Source: Clostridiales bacterium (GTDB lineage: Bacteria; Bacillota; Clostridia; Oscillospirales; Oscillospiraceae). Taken from it: a stretch of DNA of 45,394 bases. Made by a program: the position numbers and the translations under genes. The stretch covers positions 1-45,394 of the forward strand of contig JAAYMC010000015.1 of NCBI GenBank assembly GCA_012521555.1, in the 5' to 3' direction. Shown one piece after another: positions 43,395 to 45,394 of the stretch; the stretch's first letter is position 1, and each line of letters starts with the position of its first letter. The notes under the pieces are model-generated. The model saw only the letters and a program-made list of their open reading frames with translations. It did no database searches and was not told the origin of the DNA.

Positions 43395-43955
43395 TTATTC
43401 CGCCGCATTTTGTGCGGCGGCGTACTGTTCCTTAAGACTTGTCAGAACGTCCGCAGCGCGGCCTGTGGGATAGGCTTCTTCGCAGCGCTTTACGGTTTCG
43501 CCGAAGGCTTCCGCCCCGGACCACGCGGCGCTCGAGGCGATTGCCCGGCACAGCAGGTCGCGCGCCGGGGTGCCGCGGACCATCTCGTCTCCAATCAGGG
43601 CGATGGCCGTGAGCACGGTGCCCGGCGCGTCGAGAAACCGCCGGTACAGCTCGCAAAACGCGCCTTCCGCAAACGCCCCGTCGGCCCCCAGGCAGTAGGC
43701 CATGAGCTTGTCGAGGGGATACTCCGGCAGATGTTCGATGCTCTTCGCGTCGTATACGATGCCGTAATCCTCCGGCGCGACGCTCAGGACGGGCCAGGCG
43801 GGCTCTTCGAGGTCAAGCGGGCTAACGGATATCGTTGCGCCCGGCCCGGCATCCGCATTTTCCTGCCCAGAGGGCAGCTTCGCCGCGCCGCCGCATCCGC
43901 TAAGCAGTATGAGAATGCAAATGAGCAGGCACAGCGGCGTGACGATTCTTTTCAT
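43395..43955 (-). CDS. Small lipoprotein of unknown function
   Basis: A 186-residue protein with a lipoprotein signal peptide: KR, a hydrophobic stretch, then lipobox LSGC (Cys21). The mature part is mostly helical with alternating Ala/Leu and acidic residues (residues 70-180), resembling an all-helical repeat but with no family I recognise. The ATG follows a GGGGGGAG site. It is probably attached to the outer face of the membrane. Confidence 0.75.
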   Translation of the reverse strand: MKRIVTPLCLLICILILLSGCGGAAKLPSGQENADAGPGATISVSPLDLEEPAWPVLSVAPEDYGIVYDAKSIEHLPEYPLDKLMAYCLGADGAFAEGAFCELYRRFLDAPGTVLTAIALIGDEMVRGTPARDLLCRAIASSAAWSGAEAFGETVKRCEEAYPTGRAADVLTSLKEQYAAAQNAAE

Positions 43956-44090
43956 GGCAGCTCCCCCCCGTTTTCAGCTTATTGCTAGCAGTATATCACG
44001 CCTTCCGCAAACTTTCAAACATACGCGGCGCAATCGGACATCGCCGCGCTCACGCGGCATTTTGCAGGGGCCGCGCAAAGCGGCGGTGAA

Positions 44091-44131
44091 AAAGAAAGCG
44101 CCCTCAAGCGCTCAGTTTGAGGGCGCTTTTA
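44091..44131 (-). terminator. Terminator of the AraC-type gene
   Basis: AAAGCGCCCTCAA/TTGAGGGCGCTTT, followed on the minus strand by a T-rich run. Confidence 0.85.
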
Positions 44132-44137
44132 TCGCCG

Positions 44138-45016
44138 CTAAAGCTTTTTGACCGCGCGCAGCTCGATGTAGCCGCGCGTGCCTTTCGGCTCAAGCTGGAT
44201 GCGGGGGTTTTCATCATCCCACTTATGCCCGATGAGGGCGGGGTCGTACTTTTCCATGGCGCACTGCAGGGCCTCGATAGCCTCGCAGTAGTCCTCCTCG
44301 CGGAAGGGCTCGCCCTGGAACATCAGGTACTCCGCCTCGGGCAGGTCGATCACGTCAAACCCCTCCGGCACCGGCCCCGCGTAATCCGGCGGAACCTCCA
44401 CGCCCTGGACGTATTTGGACGTGCCGGGCTTCATATAGCTCTCGGGGAGCCACAGGCAGACGGGCTCGCCGCAGAGGGAGTCCATGCTGGTGAGGATGCC
44501 CCACACGTCGCAGCCGACTTCCTCGCAGTAGGCGAAATAATCCTCGGCCTTTACGCCGCGCCTGATGATGCACTTGCGCGCCGGTTTCCGGACAAGCTGG
44601 ACGAAAACGCTCTGGACGTTGCTCATTTCCTTATGCTCCTTTCTCATTTCCCGAAATTTCACTGCATAGGGGATAAAGAGCGGGATGGGCAGGGGGGATT
44701 TGGCGTACTGGCCCGGGCAGACGCCGAATTCCCGCAGGAAGGCGCGCTGGTACCCGTCCACGCTGCCGAAGCCGAGGTCGAAGGCGACGTCGCTGACTTT
44801 GGCCTTTTCGTTTTTCAGCCGCAGCGCGGATTTCGACAGCCTCAGCCGCCGGATATAGTCGCCGGGGGAGAGCCCCGTGTACTCCCGGAAGAGCCGCCAG
44901 GCGTGCCACGGGGAGTAGCGGGCGGCGCGGGCGAGGTCGGCGAGGGTGATCTCCTCGGTCAGGTGCGCCTCGATGTACTCCTGCATCCGCTGGACCGCTA
45001 AAACCTGCTCCGTCAT
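44138..45016 (-). CDS. AraC family regulator with GyrI-like effector-binding domain
   Basis: A 292-residue regulator. Residues 1-105 hold the AraC double HTH (ITLADLARAARYSPWHAWRLFREYTGLSPGDYI, then VSDVAFDLGFGSVDGYQRAFLREFG). Residues 135-292 resemble the AraC_E_bind/GyrI-like domain of the Rob/SoxS-BmrR type, which binds small amphipathic compounds. ATG at 45016 follows AAGGGG; longer frames reaching 45250 are upstream of this site and not conserved. Multidrug or stress response is the typical role; the targets are unknown. Confidence 0.9.
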   Translation of the reverse strand: MTEQVLAVQRMQEYIEAHLTEEITLADLARAARYSPWHAWRLFREYTGLSPGDYIRRLRLSKSALRLKNEKAKVSDVAFDLGFGSVDGYQRAFLREFGVCPGQYAKSPLPIPLFIPYAVKFREMRKEHKEMSNVQSVFVQLVRKPARKCIIRRGVKAEDYFAYCEEVGCDVWGILTSMDSLCGEPVCLWLPESYMKPGTSKYVQGVEVPPDYAGPVPEGFDVIDLPEAEYLMFQGEPFREEDYCEAIEALQCAMEKYDPALIGHKWDDENPRIQLEPKGTRGYIELRAVKKL

Positions 45017-45284
45017 CTTTATCACCCCTTTTCGGGTCCTATTGTACAGGAACGAGCACGGCGCGTTCTCGATGTTTTTTGCGATTGTAGGGGCGGGGGT
45101 CTTCGTGCCGTCAAAGCCGCTGGGCCTATCGTACCATACAAAAACAGGAAATTCCAGTTTTTCGCCGGAAGAGCATGAAATGTCATCATTTTTGCCGAAC
45201 CCGGCGTGTTTTGCCTGAAAAATGTTCAAACGCTGCCGCTCCCAATCCATACTGAAATATTATGTTATGAGTATGGAATTGCAT

Positions 45285-45313
45285 TTCACATCGACTTTTT
45301 CCTCTGATATAAT
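45285..45313 (+). promoter_or_regulatory. Promoter for a gene beyond the window
   Basis: TTCACA at 45285-45290, 17-bp spacer and TATAAT at 45308-45313. Confidence 0.6.
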
Positions 45314-45341
45314 AACTTTCAGAAGAAAGTCCCCCTCCGTT

Positions 45342-45358
45342 TATGGCATTCTGCCATA
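45342..45358. promoter_or_regulatory. Palindrome, candidate operator
   Basis: TATGGCATTCTGCCATA: 7-bp arms around TTC, about 29 bp downstream of the -10 box, in the position of a repressor site. Confidence 0.45.
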
Positions 45359-45394
45359 GCGCTGCTTAATAGCGGCGGGCAAAGAGCTTTTAGG

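Larger units (their letters stand above)
45017..45394. other. Terminal gene-free stretch with promoter and palindrome
   Basis: No gene is seen in these 378 bp. The features at the right end suggest that a plus-strand gene begins just beyond the window. Confidence 0.5.

Overview
The window is a GC-rich stretch of a Firmicutes (Clostridia-type) chromosome from an organism with a bacterial Wood-Ljungdahl (acetyl-CoA) pathway. The evidence is a complete set of carbonyl-branch genes (cooS/acsA, cooC, acsB, acsD, acsC, acsE), strong AGGAGG-type ribosome binding sites, sigma-A-like promoters, lipobox lipoproteins and typical Firmicutes families (YitT/DUF2179, AzlCD, MATE). An acetogenic lifestyle is an inference; the methyl branch of the pathway is not in the window. 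No rRNA, tRNA, CRISPR array, transposase or phage gene was recognised. The species cannot be named from the sequence.

Layout. (1) 1-2503: end of polA, then rimI and tsaD in an overlapping chain. (2) 2969-4896: HAD phosphatase and a YitT membrane protein, divergent. (3) 4897-5851: a 950-bp gene-free stretch with a cluster of DnaA-box-like 9-mers, an orphan terminator and degenerate ~65-bp repeats. (4) 5852-13091, minus strand: a metal/maturation operon (His-rich protein, CooT, CooC/AcsF-like ATPase, a first acsB, the corrinoid activator RACo/acsV, a DUF3786 protein), followed by mutY. (5) 13360-22285, plus strand: a 73-aa protein of unknown function, then cooS-cooC-acsB(second copy)-acsD-acsC-acsE, closed by two tandem terminators. 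(6) 22392-24374, minus: D-2-hydroxyacid dehydrogenase and azlD/azlC. (7) 24680-28756, plus: a DnaJ-type co-chaperone, ClpB, and a CsoR-like metal sensor with a His-rich tail. (8) 28869-30850, minus: LysR regulator with threonine aldolase. (9) 31184-36504, plus: a sugar-type ABC importer (ATPase, two permeases, long lipoprotein binding protein), facing a URO-D-family protein (36596-37585, minus). (10) 38023-45016: MATE transporter, two tandem duplicated esterases, an SDR oxidoreductase, GNAT acetyltransferase, small lipoprotein and AraC-type regulator. The last 380 bp carry a promoter and a palindrome for a gene beyond the edge.

How it fits together. CooS reduces CO2 to CO. AcsE moves the methyl group of methyl-THF onto the corrinoid protein AcsCD, and AcsB joins methyl, CO and CoA into acetyl-CoA. 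The divergent minus operon supplies what these enzymes need: nickel handling (His-rich protein, CooT, CooC-type ATPase), reductive rescue of the corrinoid (RACo), and a second ACS. The two acsB genes both keep all A-cluster ligands. The most interesting features are this split two-ACS locus with its small unknown proteins, the His-rich metal proteins, the DnaA-box cluster away from dnaA, and a 19-bp inverted repeat overlapping the dnaJ-clpB promoter.
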